Shown here one piece after another: positions 27,141 to 36,959 of a stretch of 64,000 bases of DNA. Numbering within the stretch: the first letter of the stretch is position 1; each line of letters opens with the position of its first letter. The stretch lies in NCBI GenBank assembly GCA_021733665.1, contig JAHREI010000002.1, positions 806,001 to 870,000 of the forward strand. Reading direction: 5' to 3'. The position numbers and the translations under genes are program-made. The notes beneath the pieces were generated by a model, which did no database searches, had not been told where the DNA came from, and worked only from the letters and a program-made list of their open reading frames with translations. The DNA is from Bacillus subtilis (GTDB lineage: Bacteria > Pseudomonadota > Alphaproteobacteria > Rhizobiales > Rhizobiaceae).

Positions 27141-27914
27141 TCACTCGTCCCATGCTTTCAACATCGCTGCCGCACCGGCAGCTAGATACCCGCTATCGGA
27201 TGCAAGCGTAATAAAGCGATAGCCTAAGGCGTGATAACGTTTGGCAAAAGTGCTGTTAGGTGCATAAATACCAGCCAGCTTATTATGCTCTGCGGCTCGC
27301 CGGGCAATTTGCGTAAGCGGCTCGACAATATCTTCCGAATGCGGATTGGCTTCAAAGCCATTGCTCCATGCGATTGAGAAATCCGCAGGCCCGACAAACA
27401 CACCATCAATACCGTCAACAGCGAGAATCGCATCCAGAGACTCATAAGCTGCACGGGTCTCAATCATGGCAAAACTCAATGTCTGCTGATTGGCAGCGGT
27501 CAGATAAGCATTTGATCCAACTTGCCCGTATCCGTCTCTGCCGCGCAGAGGTCCCCATGAACGCTCACCAAGCGGCGGATATTTCATAGCACCAGCAAAT
27601 GCTTTTGCCTCGGTTGCCGAATTAATCATCGGCGCAATCACGACATGAGCACCGAAATCCAGTGCACGGCTTGCCGTATCAAAGCGGCCAACCGGTATAC
27701 GCACAATCACCGGCTTTCCCGATACTTTGACGGCACCGATCCCCTGACAAATCCCCTGCTCTGTATGGGAGCCATGCTGCATATCCAGCGTAATTGCATC
27801 AAAACCCAGCGCGCTGATGCTTTCCAGCAAGAGCGGGTCAGCAATTGTACTCCATGCGGAGCGGATGGTTTCACCGGAGCGCAAACGCTCCGCCAGAGAA
27901 AGTGATGTTGTCAT
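27141..27914 (-). CDS. HpcH/HpaI-family aldolase
   Basis: 257 residues. Family members are metal-dependent class II pyruvate aldolases, such as 4-hydroxy-2-oxoheptanedioate aldolase. Visible features are 'FDAITLDMQHGSH' near residue 38 (base His region), 'VVIAPMINSATEAK' near residue 91, the metal Glu in 'FAMIETRAAYESLD' near residue 148 and 'VFVGPADFSIAW' near residue 173. No aromatic-degradation partner genes are nearby, so the physiological substrate is open; 2-keto-3-deoxy sugar acids are another possibility. Confidence 0.85.
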   Translation of the reverse strand: MTTSLSLAERLRSGETIRSAWSTIADPLLLESISALGFDAITLDMQHGSHTEQGICQGIGAVKVSGKPVIVRIPVGRFDTASRALDFGAHVVIAPMINSATEAKAFAGAMKYPPLGERSWGPLRGRDGYGQVGSNAYLTAANQQTLSFAMIETRAAYESLDAILAVDGIDGVFVGPADFSIAWSNGFEANPHSEDIVEPLTQIARRAAEHNKLAGIYAPNSTFAKRYHALGYRFITLASDSGYLAAGAAAMLKAWDE

Positions 27915-28011
27915 GAATGCACCTGTATGTGTCTTATATTTCAGAATGTTCCCGAAACCCGATCTTAAAGCGCAATAAAAACAACGTCCATGCCTTCCTG
28001 TTCATTGCCAA

Positions 28012-28045
28012 ATAAAAAAGCCGCACGAAATGCTTCGTGCGGCTT
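28012..28045 (-). terminator. Terminator after the zeta-subunit gene
   Basis: 12-bp stem AAGCCGCACGAA/TTCGTGCGGCTT with a T run on the minus strand, 24 bases past the stop at 28069. Confidence 0.85.
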
Positions 28046-28068
28046 GTCAAAGATTCTATACACGCTGC

Positions 28069-28389
28069 TTATTCAGCGCTGACCTGTTTTGCTGCTTCTT
28101 CAAGGAAGTTCAGCAACTGCAGACGCAGTTCATCATCGCTCACATTGACAGATGCCGCACTGAAATCACCGGCAACTTTACGGATAACGTCTTCATCGCC
28201 GGCTTCTTCAAAGTCTGCACGCACGACTTCTGTCGCATAAGCTTGTGCGTCCGCACCGGTTTTACCGAGTTTTTCTGCAGCCCAGAGACCGAGCAGCTTG
28301 TTGCGTCGTGCAATCGCACGGAAACGCAAATCTTCGTCATGGGCAAATTTATTCTCGAAAGTATTACGACGTTCGTCCATTCCGCTCAT
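28069..28389 (-). CDS. F1-ATPase inhibitor zeta subunit (DUF1476)
   Basis: 106 residues from the ATG at 28389, preceded by GAGGGATC. The N-terminal 'DERRNTFENKFAHDEDLRF' and 'ARRNKLLGLWAAEKLG' match the alphaproteobacterial zeta subunit, which binds F1-ATPase and blocks ATP hydrolysis through its N-terminal arm. A four-helix body follows, with 'DFEEAGDEDVIRKVAGD'. It is divergent from purC, a pairing I associate with rhizobia. Longer upstream frames lack similarity. ATP12, the F1 assembly factor, is encoded 20 kb away. Confidence 0.92.
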   Translation of the reverse strand: MSGMDERRNTFENKFAHDEDLRFRAIARRNKLLGLWAAEKLGKTGADAQAYATEVVRADFEEAGDEDVIRKVAGDFSAASVNVSDDELRLQLLNFLEEAAKQVSAE

Positions 28390-28706
28390 AAGATCCCTCA
28401 CATAACAGTTATTTTGGCCGATCATGGCTGCAGTTTTAGCTTTTGTCAGCAGCAAAATCACACCAAAGTGTATTAGCACATCAGGCATATAGGGTTGACA
28501 CAATGGCACAACCAGAGGCCACGCACAGAAAAAGCATAAAACAATCGCTGAAAAACAGCATCGCGGCATAAAGGATGATTGTTTAAATGCATCATTTGCG
28601 CTAGGGAACGCAGACATTGCGGCTGCAGTGGCCGCTTCCTGAAACATCGGGATGAGACGGGTCGTCTCAAAACGGTCTCAGCAAACCCCAGAGGTTCCTA
28701 AACCCC
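28390..28706. other. Intergenic between zeta subunit and purC (divergent)
   Basis: 317 bases with both promoters expected. A small hairpin GAGACG-GGT-CGTCTC lies at 28654-28668, 38 bases before purC, with a second possible partner GGTCTC at 28674. No gene seen. Confidence 0.5.
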
Positions 28707-29471
28707 ATGAATCGACGCCGCCGTATTTACGAAGGCAAGGCCAAGATCCTTTACGAAGGACCGGAGCCAGGCACTCTCATTCAGTTTTTCAAAGATGACG
28801 CCACCGCTTTCAATGCTAAGAAGCATGAAGTGATTGATGGCAAGGGAGTGCTGAACAACCGCATTTCCGAATACATCTTTACACAGTTGAACAAGATCGG
28901 CATTCCGACCCACTTCATCCGCCGCGTCAACATGCGCGAGCAGCTGATTAAAGAAGTCGAGATCATTCCGCTTGAAGTCGTCGTGCGCAATGTTGCTGCC
29001 GGCTCGCTTGCCAAGCGTCTGGGGATTGAAGAAGGCACCGTACTGCCGCGTTCAATCATTGAATTCTATTACAAAGCCGATGCGCTCGATGACCCGATGG
29101 TCTCCGAAGAGCACATCACTGCATTCGGCTGGGCCAGCCCTGCGGAACTCGATGATATTATGGCGCTTGCCATTCGTATCAACGACTTCCTTACCGGCCT
29201 GTTCCTCGGCGTCGGCATTCAGCTGGTCGATTTCAAAATCGAATGCGGCCGTCTGTTCGAAGGCGACATGATGCGTGTGGTTCTGGCCGATGAAATTTCG
29301 CCGGACTCTGCCCGCCTCTGGGACGTTGCGACCAATGAGAAAATGGACAAAGATCGTTTCCGCCGCGATATGGGTGGTCTGGTTGAAGCCTATCAGGAAG
29401 TGGCACGTCGTCTCGGCATTATGAACGAGAACGAGCCGCCGCGTCCTTCCGGCCCGACACTGGTCAAGTAA
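28707..29471 (+). CDS. purC: Phosphoribosylaminoimidazole-succinocarboxamide synthase
   Basis: 254 residues. PurC joins aspartate to CAIR in purine synthesis. Motifs are '[19 protein letters not shown]' near residue 5, '[10 protein letters not shown]' near residue 30, '[14 protein letters not shown]' near residue 90 and 'VDFKIECGR' near residue 174. The ATG has AGAGG upstream. It is followed by purS and purQ on the same strand with gaps of about 100 and 120 bases, so it is probably the first gene of a purCSQ unit. Confidence 0.97.
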   Translation: MNRRRRIYEGKAKILYEGPEPGTLIQFFKDDATAFNAKKHEVIDGKGVLNNRISEYIFTQLNKIGIPTHFIRRVNMREQLIKEVEIIPLEVVVRNVAAGSLAKRLGIEEGTVLPRSIIEFYYKADALDDPMVSEEHITAFGWASPAELDDIMALAIRINDFLTGLFLGVGIQLVDFKIECGRLFEGDMMRVVLADEISPDSARLWDVATNEKMDKDRFRRDMGGLVEAYQEVARRLGIMNENEPPRPSGPTLVK

Positions 29472-29575
29472 GTCAATTTCAGCCCGGGAAGTCTGCCGCT
29501 TTCCGGGCTGTGTGTTTCAGGCAGTATCTCAACCGGATACTGCACATTTCCTCTTCTAAAATACAGGATAACAAA

Positions 29576-29818
29576 GTGATTAAGGCACGCGTCACCGTCA
29601 CACTGAAAAACGGCGTTCTTGACCCTCAGGGTAAAGCTATTGTCGGCGCTCTTGGCAGCCTCGGCTTTGATGGCGTCACCTCTGTCCGTCAGGGCAAGGT
29701 TTTTGATGTTGTTCTTGAGACTTCAGACAAAGCACAGGCTGAAACAGAGCTGAAAGCGATGTGCGAAAAGCTTCTCGCCAATACGGTTATCGAAGATTAC
29801 AGCTTCGACATCGCCTGA
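29576..29818 (+). CDS. purS: Phosphoribosylformylglycinamidine synthase subunit PurS
   Basis: 80 residues, the standard PurS length, from GTG at 29576 with ACAGGAT as ribosome binding site; the frame is open further upstream but has no similarity there. PurS bridges PurL and PurQ in the three-part FGAM synthase. 'VTVTLKNGVLDPQGKAI' and 'GFDGVTSVRQGKVFDV' are the family motifs. Confidence 0.94.
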   Translation: MIKARVTVTLKNGVLDPQGKAIVGALGSLGFDGVTSVRQGKVFDVVLETSDKAQAETELKAMCEKLLANTVIEDYSFDIA

Positions 29819-29937
29819 TCTCTTTATTTTGGCGTGAATAAGCGCCATATTTTAAAGAGATATTGCAGCAGTTCAGGGCAGAATGCCTTACCGCTTTTGC
29901 CTGAAATGCGTTGGATTTAAAGAGAGTAATCTGCATT

Positions 29938-30609
29938 ATGAAATCAGCAGTTATCCTTCTTCCGGGTCTGAACCGCGACCGCGATATGATCGCCGCGCTG
30001 ACCAAAATCGGTGGCAAGGCTCCGCAGACCGTGTGGCAGACCGATACCGAAATTCCTGATGTTGACCTGATCGTTATTCCGGGCGGCTTTTCCTATGGCG
30101 ACTATCTGCGTTGCGGCGCGATTGCTGCCCGTATGCCGGTTATGCAGGCTCTGCGCAAAAAGGCTGAAGCCGGTGTGCGCGTGATTGGCGTCTGCAACGG
30201 CTTCCAGATTCTGCTTGAAGCAGGTCTGTTGCCAGGTGCCCTGATGCGTAACACATCGCTGAAATTTGTTTGCCGTGAAGTGAAGCTCGAAGTTGCCAAC
30301 AATCAGAGTATTTTCACCCGCGGTTACGAACAAGGCCAGATCATCCGCTGCCCTGTCGCCCATCATGACGGCAACTATTTTGCGGAAAGCGATGTTCTGA
30401 AGTCCATCGAAGATAATGGTCAGGTTGTGTTCCGTTATGCGGAAGGCACCAATCCGAATGGCTCGATGAATGACATTGCAGGCATTACCAATGCTGCAGG
30501 CAATGTGCTTGGCATGATGCCGCATCCGGAAAACCTGATCGAGCAGGCGCATGGCGGCACTGACGGCCGTGCATTATTTGCATCTGCTCTGGATCGCCTT
30601 GCATCCTAA
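29938..30609 (+). CDS. purQ: Phosphoribosylformylglycinamidine synthase, glutaminase subunit PurQ
   Basis: 223 residues from the ATG at 29938 after AAAGAGAG. PurQ is a class I glutamine amidotransferase that feeds ammonia to PurL. The nucleophile Cys is in '[18 protein letters not shown]' (residue 86 region), and the His-x-Glu pair is in '[15 protein letters not shown]' near residue 193. '[17 protein letters not shown]' is also typical. A terminator follows at 30619. Confidence 0.96.
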   Translation: MKSAVILLPGLNRDRDMIAALTKIGGKAPQTVWQTDTEIPDVDLIVIPGGFSYGDYLRCGAIAARMPVMQALRKKAEAGVRVIGVCNGFQILLEAGLLPGALMRNTSLKFVCREVKLEVANNQSIFTRGYEQGQIIRCPVAHHDGNYFAESDVLKSIEDNGQVVFRYAEGTNPNGSMNDIAGITNAAGNVLGMMPHPENLIEQAHGGTDGRALFASALDRLAS

Positions 30610-30618
30610 AATGAAATT

Positions 30619-30654
30619 TGCCCGCTTGCAGCATCAATACTGCGCGGGCATTTT
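30619..30654 (+). terminator. Terminator after purQ
   Basis: Stem TGCCCGC/GCGGGCA with inner GCAG/CTGC pairing, followed by TTTTC. Confidence 0.75.
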
Positions 30655-30692
30655 CTGCATGACATGACAACAGCATAACGGGAGGAAGTACT

Positions 30693-31346
30693 ATGAAGCT
30701 CTATAATAAGCCTTTATCACCTTACTGCGCCTTTATCCGCATTATTGCTGAGGTCAAAGACCTGCCGCTAAAACTGGTCGACGCGCCTGCGGGGCCACCG
30801 CTGCCGGAAGAGTTTCGGGAAATCTCACCGATGCGCCGCATACCGGTTCTGATCACCGGCTCGGGCGAAACCCTGTTTGAAGCTTCCGTTATTGCTGAAT
30901 ATCTGGAAGAGCGCTTCCCTGAAAAACCGATGCTGCCTGCTGATCCGAAAGACCGTGCGCAGATTCGCATTATCATGCGTCTGCTCGATCTTGATGTGCT
31001 GCCGTCGATTATTCCAGTGTTGCTGGCGGGGCCTGCCAATCCGCTTCCGGCTGAAAAAACCGCCAAAATCTTCAATCATGTGCGTCATGCGCTAAAAACC
31101 GTTGAAGACCGTATTTCTTCCGGCCCTTACGCGCTTGGGGAACAAGTTACACTGGCCGATGCATGGCTGGCACCTACCCGTTACCTGCTGGAAAGCCTGC
31201 GCCGTTTCCCAGGCTTTGAAGCCATTCTGGAAGATTGCCCGAAGATTGAAGGTTATCAAACCAATGCACAGGGCATTCCGGAAATTGCATCCGTACTGGG
31301 TGAAATGCACGATGCCAGAAAAGCGATAGCGAAAGCTACAAGCTGA
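30693..31346 (+). CDS. Glutathione S-transferase family protein
   Basis: 217 residues. The N-terminal thioredoxin-like domain has 'KPLSPYCAFIRI' with Cys12 as candidate catalytic residue and 'MRRIPVL' with the cis-Pro. 'LFEASVIAEYLEERFPEKPMLP' (split near residue 61) is the glutathione-binding block. The C-terminal domain is all-helical with 'VTLADAWLAPTRYLL'. It lies between purQ and purL but behind a terminator, with its own ribosome binding site GGGAGGAAG, so it is probably expressed separately. The substrate is unknown. Confidence 0.85.
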   Translation: MKLYNKPLSPYCAFIRIIAEVKDLPLKLVDAPAGPPLPEEFREISPMRRIPVLITGSGETLFEASVIAEYLEERFPEKPMLPADPKDRAQIRIIMRLLDLDVLPSIIPVLLAGPANPLPAEKTAKIFNHVRHALKTVEDRISSGPYALGEQVTLADAWLAPTRYLLESLRRFPGFEAILEDCPKIEGYQTNAQGIPEIASVLGEMHDARKAIAKATS

Positions 31347-31433
31347 TTAAACCAGTCCGCGGAGCCTGCTCAACCTAGTCAGGCTCTGCCAACCATAATT
31401 CTCATATCATTCCTCTGCGGAGTTTAGTCTTTA

Positions 31434-31832
31434 ATGAAATTGGCGCATGGTATTGTAATGGCTTTATCCGCAGTAGCTTTAAGCGGATGTCTCGCGTCTA
31501 AAAAAGCACCACCTCCGGCAACAGGTAATGTTAGTCATACAGCCTTGGCAACCATGGAGCGCGTGGCGCTTGGTGCTAAGCAATGCTGGTTTAAATCCGG
31601 CGATCCTCAGTTCCGTCAATATACCCTTGCACCGGAACTGGTTTCCTATACCGGCCGCCCGCGTATTCTCGTAGTTCCTGCAAAGAACCCGAATGACCGG
31701 CCTTTGCTGGTTGTGCAAGCAGAAGGCAATCCGGGACGTATGGAGCGTTTCGGCCCGTTAATGCAAAGTCCGCTTTCCGAACGCATCGAGCGCGATACAG
31801 CGCGCTGGGCTTCCGGCCAGCGAAGCTGCTAA
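31434..31832 (+). CDS. Small putative lipoprotein, function unknown
   Basis: 132 residues. The N-terminus is a lipoprotein signal with lipobox 'LSGC' (Cys19), then a Pro-rich linker 'KKAPPPATG'. The mature part has 'KQCWFKSGDPQFRQYTLAPE' (split) and 'RPRILVVPAKNPNDRPLLVV', and ends in a Cys that could form a disulfide with the one at residue 51. I do not recognise a named family. It probably sits in the outer membrane or periplasm. It lies just before purL, 99 bases away, on the same strand. Confidence 0.75.
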   Translation: MKLAHGIVMALSAVALSGCLASKKAPPPATGNVSHTALATMERVALGAKQCWFKSGDPQFRQYTLAPELVSYTGRPRILVVPAKNPNDRPLLVVQAEGNPGRMERFGPLMQSPLSERIERDTARWASGQRSC

Positions 31833-31931
31833 CTGGCAATGCCAGCGCGGCTGCTAACATTTTAAATAAGCATCACACCAATCACATATCCGAGCTCCGG
31901 CTCATAGATCAAAGAAGACAGCGACACCGAT

Positions 31932-34163
31932 ATGGACAGCAAAAAGTCAATCCGTAATGATTACCCGATCACACCGGAACTGATTGCCTCACACGGCCTC
32001 AAGCCCGACGAATACCAGCGCATTCTTGACCTGATTGGTCGTGAACCAAGCTTTACAGAGCTGGGTATTTTCTCGGCAATGTGGAACGAACATTGCTCGT
32101 ATAAATCCTCCAAGAAATGGCTGCGCACCCTGCCAACCACCGGCCCGCGCGTTATTCAGGGTCCGGGCGAAAATGCCGGTGTTGTCGATATTGATGACGG
32201 CGATTGCGTTGTTTTCAAAATGGAAAGCCACAACCACCCGTCTTACATCGAGCCTTATCAGGGCGCGGCGACCGGCGTCGGCGGTATCCTGCGTGACGTG
32301 TTCACCATGGGTGCCCGTCCTGTTGCAGCCATGAATGCGCTGCGTTTCGGTGAGCCTTCCCATCCGAAGACCCGTCACCTTGTTTCCGGTGTTGTTTCCG
32401 GCGTTGGCGGATACGGCAATGCTTTCGGCGTGCCGACAGTTGGCGGTGAAGTAGAATTCGATGCCCGTTATAACGGCAACATTCTCGTCAATGCTTTTGC
32501 AGCGGGTCTCGCAAAATCCGATGCGATTTTCTACTCCAAGGCTGAAGGCGTTGGCCTGCCGGTTGTTTATCTCGGTGCTAAAACCGGTCGTGACGGCGTT
32601 GGCGGTGCGACAATGGCATCGGCAGAATTTGATGAATCGATCGAAGAAAAACGCCCGACCGTTCAGGTTGGTGATCCGTTCACCGAAAAATGCCTGCTTG
32701 AAGCCTGTCTTGAGCTGATGGCTTCCGGTGCAGTTATCGCCATTCAGGATATGGGCGCTGCCGGTCTCACCTGCTCCGCCGTTGAAATGGGCGCTAAAGG
32801 CGATCTCGGCATTGAGTTGAACCTCGACACCGTACCGGTGCGCGAAGAACAGATGTCCGCCTATGAAATGATGCTCTCGGAAAGTCAGGAACGCATGCTG
32901 ATGGTGCTGCGTCCTGAACAGGAAGCAGAAGCACAGGCCATTTTCAAAAAATGGGGTCTGGATTTTGCAATCGTTGGTAAAACCACCGATGACCTGCGCT
33001 TCCGCGTCTTCCATCAGGGTGAACAGGTTGCTGACCTGCCGATCAAGGAACTCGGCGATGAGGCTCCGGAATATGATCGTCCGTGGACACCGACTGTTGC
33101 GCCAAAAGCACTTGCTGCCGATGATGTCCCAACTGCTGATATTGCAGATAGCCTGATCAAGCTGCTTAATTCTGCCAACGGCTCATCCCGCCGCTGGGTC
33201 TATGAACAATATGACACGCTGATTCAGGGCAACTCCCTGCAATTGCCGGGTGGCGATGCCGGTGTGATCCGCGTTGACGGCCATGAAACCAAAGCTCTGG
33301 CTTTCTCGTCCGATGTAACGCCGCGCTATGTGGAGGCAGATCCGTTTGAAGGCGGTAAGCAGGCTGTAGCCGAGTGCTGGCGCAACCTGACCGCAACCGG
33401 TGCAACACCGCTTGCTTCGACAGACAACCTCAATTTCGGTAATCCTGAACGCCCTGAAATCATGAGCCAGCTGGTTCATGCAATCAAGGGTATCGGCGAA
33501 GCCTGCCGCGTGCTGGAGTTCCCGATCGTTTCCGGTAACGTCTCGCTCTACAACGAAACCAATGGTCAGGGCATTCTGCCGACACCGACCATCGGCGGCG
33601 TTGGTCTGATCAAAGACTGGTCGAAAATGGCACGCATCCGCTTTGCGGGTGAAGGCGAAGCCATTCTGCTCGCCGGCGCGCCGGAAGGCTGGGGCACACA
33701 TATTGCGCAGTCTGCCTATATGCGTGACGTGCACAACCGCATCGACGGCCCTGCCCCGCATGTTGATCTGGCACATGAAAAAGCGACCGGTGACTTTGTT
33801 CGCGGCCTGATCGAAGATGGTCTGGTGACAGCAGTTCACGATTGCTCATCGGGCGGTCTGGCGCAGGCAATTGCTGAAATGGCTATCAAAGGCGAAATCG
33901 GCGCAACCATCAATGAACCAGCGGCACATAATCCGGTTCTCACCTTCTTCGGTGAAGATCAGGGACGCTATGTGCTGACCGTGACCGAAGGCAATCTGTC
34001 GCAGGTACAGAACCGTGCAGAAAAAGCCGGTATTTCAGCACCATTCATCGGTCGCACCGGTGGTAAGTCTGTTATCCTCGGTTCAGCAAAGCCTGTATCT
34101 GTTGAACAGTTGCATCAGGCCTATGAATCATGGTTCCCTGACTATATGAACGGCGAAATCTAA
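31932..34163 (+). CDS. purL: Phosphoribosylformylglycinamidine synthase subunit PurL
   Basis: 743 residues, the small-subunit form that works with PurS and PurQ. Motifs are '[15 protein letters not shown]' near residue 49 (catalytic His), '[19 protein letters not shown]' near residue 97, '[10 protein letters not shown]' near residue 273 and '[15 protein letters not shown]' near residue 637. It makes FGAM from FGAR, ATP and ammonia. purQ and purS are 2 kb upstream, interrupted by the transferase and lipoprotein genes. A terminator follows. Confidence 0.97.
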   Translation: MDSKKSIRNDYPITPELIASHGLKPDEYQRILDLIGREPSFTELGIFSAMWNEHCSYKSSKKWLRTLPTTGPRVIQGPGENAGVVDIDDGDCVVFKMESHNHPSYIEPYQGAATGVGGILRDVFTMGARPVAAMNALRFGEPSHPKTRHLVSGVVSGVGGYGNAFGVPTVGGEVEFDARYNGNILVNAFAAGLAKSDAIFYSKAEGVGLPVVYLGAKTGRDGVGGATMASAEFDESIEEKRPTVQVGDPFTEKCLLEACLELMASGAVIAIQDMGAAGLTCSAVEMGAKGDLGIELNLDTVPVREEQMSAYEMMLSESQERMLMVLRPEQEAEAQAIFKKWGLDFAIVGKTTDDLRFRVFHQGEQVADLPIKELGDEAPEYDRPWTPTVAPKALAADDVPTADIADSLIKLLNSANGSSRRWVYEQYDTLIQGNSLQLPGGDAGVIRVDGHETKALAFSSDVTPRYVEADPFEGGKQAVAECWRNLTATGATPLASTDNLNFGNPERPEIMSQLVHAIKGIGEACRVLEFPIVSGNVSLYNETNGQGILPTPTIGGVGLIKDWSKMARIRFAGEGEAILLAGAPEGWGTHIAQSAYMRDVHNRIDGPAPHVDLAHEKATGDFVRGLIEDGLVTAVHDCSSGGLAQAIAEMAIKGEIGATINEPAAHNPVLTFFGEDQGRYVLTVTEGNLSQVQNRAEKAGISAPFIGRTGGKSVILGSAKPVSVEQLHQAYESWFPDYMNGEI

Positions 34164-34190
34164 CAATTGGATTTATAACCGTTAATAAAA

Positions 34191-34224
34191 GAGCCTGCGT
34201 CTTGAAACACCGAGACGCAGGCTC
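34191..34224 (+). terminator. Terminator after purL
   Basis: Perfect 12-bp stem GAGCCTGCGTCT/AGACGCAGGCTC with a 10-base loop; followed by CAATTT, a short T run. Confidence 0.75.
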
Positions 34225-34361
34225 CAATTTAAATATGTATCCCCAAACGGTAAAACCATTTTGGACAAGATACGCGCTCAAACAAAAACAGAGCGGGCGC
34301 GGTAAAATACATTAACCGCGATACGCTCTGATCAGAAAAAATGCTCTCGGAGGATTTTAAT

Positions 34362-34595
34362 ATGGCTATGGCACCAGGTGATATTGAAGACATGATCAAG
34401 GCAGGCATTCCCGGCGCTGTTGTCAGCATCCGCGACCTTGCCGGAGACGGTGATCATTACGCTGCCGAAGTCGTAGCGGAAGCCTTTCGCGGTAAGACCC
34501 GCGTTCAGCAGCATCAGATGGTTTATGACGCGCTCGGCGGCAATATGGGCGGCGTTTTGCACGCACTCGCTCTGCAGACCCGCGCACCGGAATAA
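34362..34595 (+). CDS. BolA-family protein
   Basis: 77 residues from the ATG at 34362, nine bases after CGGAGG. BolA proteins pair with monothiol glutaredoxins in iron-sulfur trafficking. The BolA signature is in 'DGDHYAAEVVAEAFRGKTRV' (split) and 'QQHQMVYDALGGNMGGVLHALAL' (split). The next gene, 124 bases downstream, is the CGFS glutaredoxin, its usual partner. The sequence is the short BolA2-like type. Confidence 0.92.
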   Translation: MAMAPGDIEDMIKAGIPGAVVSIRDLAGDGDHYAAEVVAEAFRGKTRVQQHQMVYDALGGNMGGVLHALALQTRAPE

Positions 34596-34719
34596 GAAAA
34601 CTGCTTCGCGTCCTGGAAAATTACTTCCGTTTCGATTATGAAGCAGGCACAGTTAGAGTATATTTACTTCAAGTCTAAACCGGCGGAATTTGTCCCGCCG
34701 GTAATGAAAGGATCCCTCC

Positions 34720-35052
34720 ATGAGCGGCATCACTGCGCTTATCGATAATGAAGTCAAAAACAACGATGTTGTGCTTTTCATGAAAGGCACACCGGATTTC
34801 CCGCAATGCGGTTTCTCCGGTCAGGTTGTTCAGGTTCTGGACTATGTCGGCGTTGACTACAAAGGTATCAATGTTCTGGCTTCTGACGAAATGCGTCAGG
34901 GCATCAAGGAATATTCCAACTGGCCGACCATTCCTCAGCTTTACGTAAAAGGCGAGTTCATCGGCGGCTGCGATATCGTGCGTGAAATGTTTCAGGCCGG
35001 TGAATTGCAGGCTCTGCTGACTGAAAAAGGCATTGCCACAAAGGCAGCTTAA
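34720..35052 (+). CDS. grxD: Monothiol glutaredoxin (Grx4/GrxD type)
   Basis: 110 residues with the active site '[10 protein letters not shown]' (CGFS) near residue 30, '[20 protein letters not shown]' (split near residue 68) for glutathione binding, and 'KGTPDFP' before the active site. Such proteins bind a [2Fe-2S] cluster with glutathione and, with BolA, serve iron-sulfur delivery and iron sensing. It is probably co-transcribed with the BolA gene and ends at a strong terminator. Confidence 0.95.
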   Translation: MSGITALIDNEVKNNDVVLFMKGTPDFPQCGFSGQVVQVLDYVGVDYKGINVLASDEMRQGIKEYSNWPTIPQLYVKGEFIGGCDIVREMFQAGELQALLTEKGIATKAA

Positions 35053-35086
35053 TTCTCCTCAGCAGTTCACATAAATGTGATTACCC

Positions 35087-35115
35087 AAAAACGGCAGATC
35101 TTCTGCCGTTTTTTT
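35087..35115 (+). terminator. Terminator after grxD
   Basis: 12-bp stem AAAAACGGCAGA/TCTGCCGTTTTT with loop TCT and a run of seven T. Confidence 0.92.
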
Positions 35116-35615
35116 CATTTAAACTATTAAATAGAATTTATCATTCCGGCCAGATTGCGCTCTGCGCAAATCCCTATATGTTGGCATTACCGGTTAAGAA
35201 AACTGCTTCGCAAAAATCTGAGTTCATAACTCGACGATACAGCGGATCGTTTGTCCGGCACAAATTTCAAACAGTATTTATCTGCAGCATGACCATCATA
35301 ACGGCGCATCGTAACACTGCATATGAATGCTCTCCTGATAATCAGGCAACAAGATCGCGAACGCCCCTGCAATCAATTTCAGGCTGCACGGCTTTCGCCC
35401 CCCTCCAGAGTTCAGCTGATAACGGGCTGTTTGCGCCTGTCGCTGTTCAAATATCTCTGTTCCGTAATCAATCCGGTATTCGACCTGTTTGCGGAACATC
35501 GCTTCAGTCTCCGGCATCGGTAATATCATTGCTGATATTGCCACAAGAAAATCGCCGTTACTGATCCGCAATCGATTTATCCGGCCTTATTGCGGCCGGA
35601 CAAGGCATGTAAAAG
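35116..35615. other. Intergenic upstream of the Bcr/CflA transporter
   Basis: 500 bases. It contains small hairpins (GGTAATATCA/TGATATTGCC at 35518-35541 and CCGGCC/GGCCGG at 35581-35599). A 128-codon plus frame is open but has irregular composition, no ribosome binding site and no family resemblance, so I do not call a gene. Confidence 0.45.
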
Positions 35616-36905
35616 ATGAAAAGTGAACTTCCAGCAGGTGTGGCATCTGCATCAGGCAATCAATCTTCTGACGGATTTAAATTATCCAAAGTCGAGTTTA
35701 TTGCTCTCATCGCAGCACTTATGGCAACCAATGCATTAGCGATTGATGTCATGCTGCCCGCATTAGCCGAAATCGGCAATTCCCTAGGTGTTCTTACACC
35801 AAACCATCACCAATATGTCGTTACAGTTTACCTGTTCGGCTTTGCAATTTCCCAGTTATTTTATGGTCCGATTAGTGATCGTTTCGGTCGCAAAAAACCA
35901 CTTCTGATTGGCATGGGTATTTACATTGCCACATCGCTGGCCTGTGTGTGGGTGCCCGAATTCAATATGTTGCTGGTCTTACGCTTCCTGCAAGGTATTG
36001 GTGCTGCCGCAACCCGCGTCATGACTGTTTCCATTGTCCGCGACCGTTATTCCGGCCGTGCGATGGCTGAAATCATGTCGCTGGCGATGATGGTATTCAT
36101 GATTGTTCCGGTCATTGCACCGGCAACCGGTGAAGTCATTATGTACTTCTCTGAATGGCATATGATCTTCGGTTTTATGGCCTTATTCGCTTGTGTAATC
36201 GGCTTCTGGGCTTATGCCCGTATGCCGGAAACCCTTGCACCGGAAAATCGTCGTCCATTCACCGCTAAATCCGTTATCAGCGGTTTCGGCATTGTAATCG
36301 GTAACCGCGTCGCGTTCTGTTATACGCTGGCCGCATCCTTTATGCTCGGCTCGCTGTTCGGCTTTATCAACTCTGCTCAACAGATCTATGTCGGCATTTA
36401 CGATCTGGGTCGTGGTTTTCCGGTCGCTTTTGCGGCGGTTGCAGCTTTCATGGCGCTGTCCGCCTTCCTTAACTCACGGATGGTCGGTCGCTACGGCATG
36501 CGCCGCATTTCACAAACGCTGCTGATTACCTTTATCAGCCTCAGCCTGTTACTGTTCTTGCTGTCAGTGTTTCTCGATGGTCCGGTGCCATTTCCGGTCT
36601 ATATCGTGATCTTCGCACTGATCATGTTCTGCTTCGGCTCTATCGGTGGTAACTTCAATGCTTTGGCAATGGAGCCGCTTGGTCAGGTTGCCGGTACGGC
36701 CTCTTCCGTTCTCGGCTTTGTACAGTCGCTGACCGGTGCAGCGATCGGCATGCTGATCGGCCAGTCCTTCAACGGCACAACCGTGCCAATGGCACTCGGC
36801 TATTTCATCGTCGGTGCTATTGCGATGGTGTTTGTGCTGATTGCAGAACAGGGCAAACTGTTCCGTGCGGTTTCTCCGTCACCACAGCATGTGATTGAGA
36901 AATGA
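35616..36905 (+). CDS. Bcr/CflA-family multidrug efflux MFS transporter
   Basis: 429 residues with twelve predicted membrane segments. The MFS motif A is 'GPISDRFGRKKPLLIG' near residue 88. 'NALAIDVMLPALAEIG' near residue 39 is typical of the Bcr/CflA drug-H+ antiporters (bicyclomycin/chloramphenicol type). The real substrate cannot be predicted. The cytoplasmic N-terminus of about 27 residues is slightly long. It is a single-gene unit with a terminator. Confidence 0.9.
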   Translation: MKSELPAGVASASGNQSSDGFKLSKVEFIALIAALMATNALAIDVMLPALAEIGNSLGVLTPNHHQYVVTVYLFGFAISQLFYGPISDRFGRKKPLLIGMGIYIATSLACVWVPEFNMLLVLRFLQGIGAAATRVMTVSIVRDRYSGRAMAEIMSLAMMVFMIVPVIAPATGEVIMYFSEWHMIFGFMALFACVIGFWAYARMPETLAPENRRPFTAKSVISGFGIVIGNRVAFCYTLAASFMLGSLFGFINSAQQIYVGIYDLGRGFPVAFAAVAAFMALSAFLNSRMVGRYGMRRISQTLLITFISLSLLLFLLSVFLDGPVPFPVYIVIFALIMFCFGSIGGNFNALAMEPLGQVAGTASSVLGFVQSLTGAAIGMLIGQSFNGTTVPMALGYFIVGAIAMVFVLIAEQGKLFRAVSPSPQHVIEK

Positions 36906-36912
36906 TACAAAG

Positions 36913-36944
36913 AAAAAAGCCCGATCTTCAGCGGGCTTTTTTTT
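36913..36944. terminator. Terminator between the MFS gene and the IMPase-like gene
   Basis: AAAAAAGCCCG/CGGGCTTTTTTTT stem with an 8-base loop; T runs on both strands suit the convergent genes. Confidence 0.88.
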
Positions 36945-36959
36945 CATAAATGCGAACCG

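Noticed and set aside
28390-28647. N-terminal extension of the zeta-subunit gene
   Set aside because: The conserved zeta N-terminus starts at 28389 behind a ribosome binding site. The extra sequence is hydrophobic and unrelated, and lies in the divergent promoter region.
35178-35564. 128-codon plus-strand frame upstream of the MFS gene
   Set aside because: No start signal, irregular composition and no recognisable protein features; treated as intergenic.
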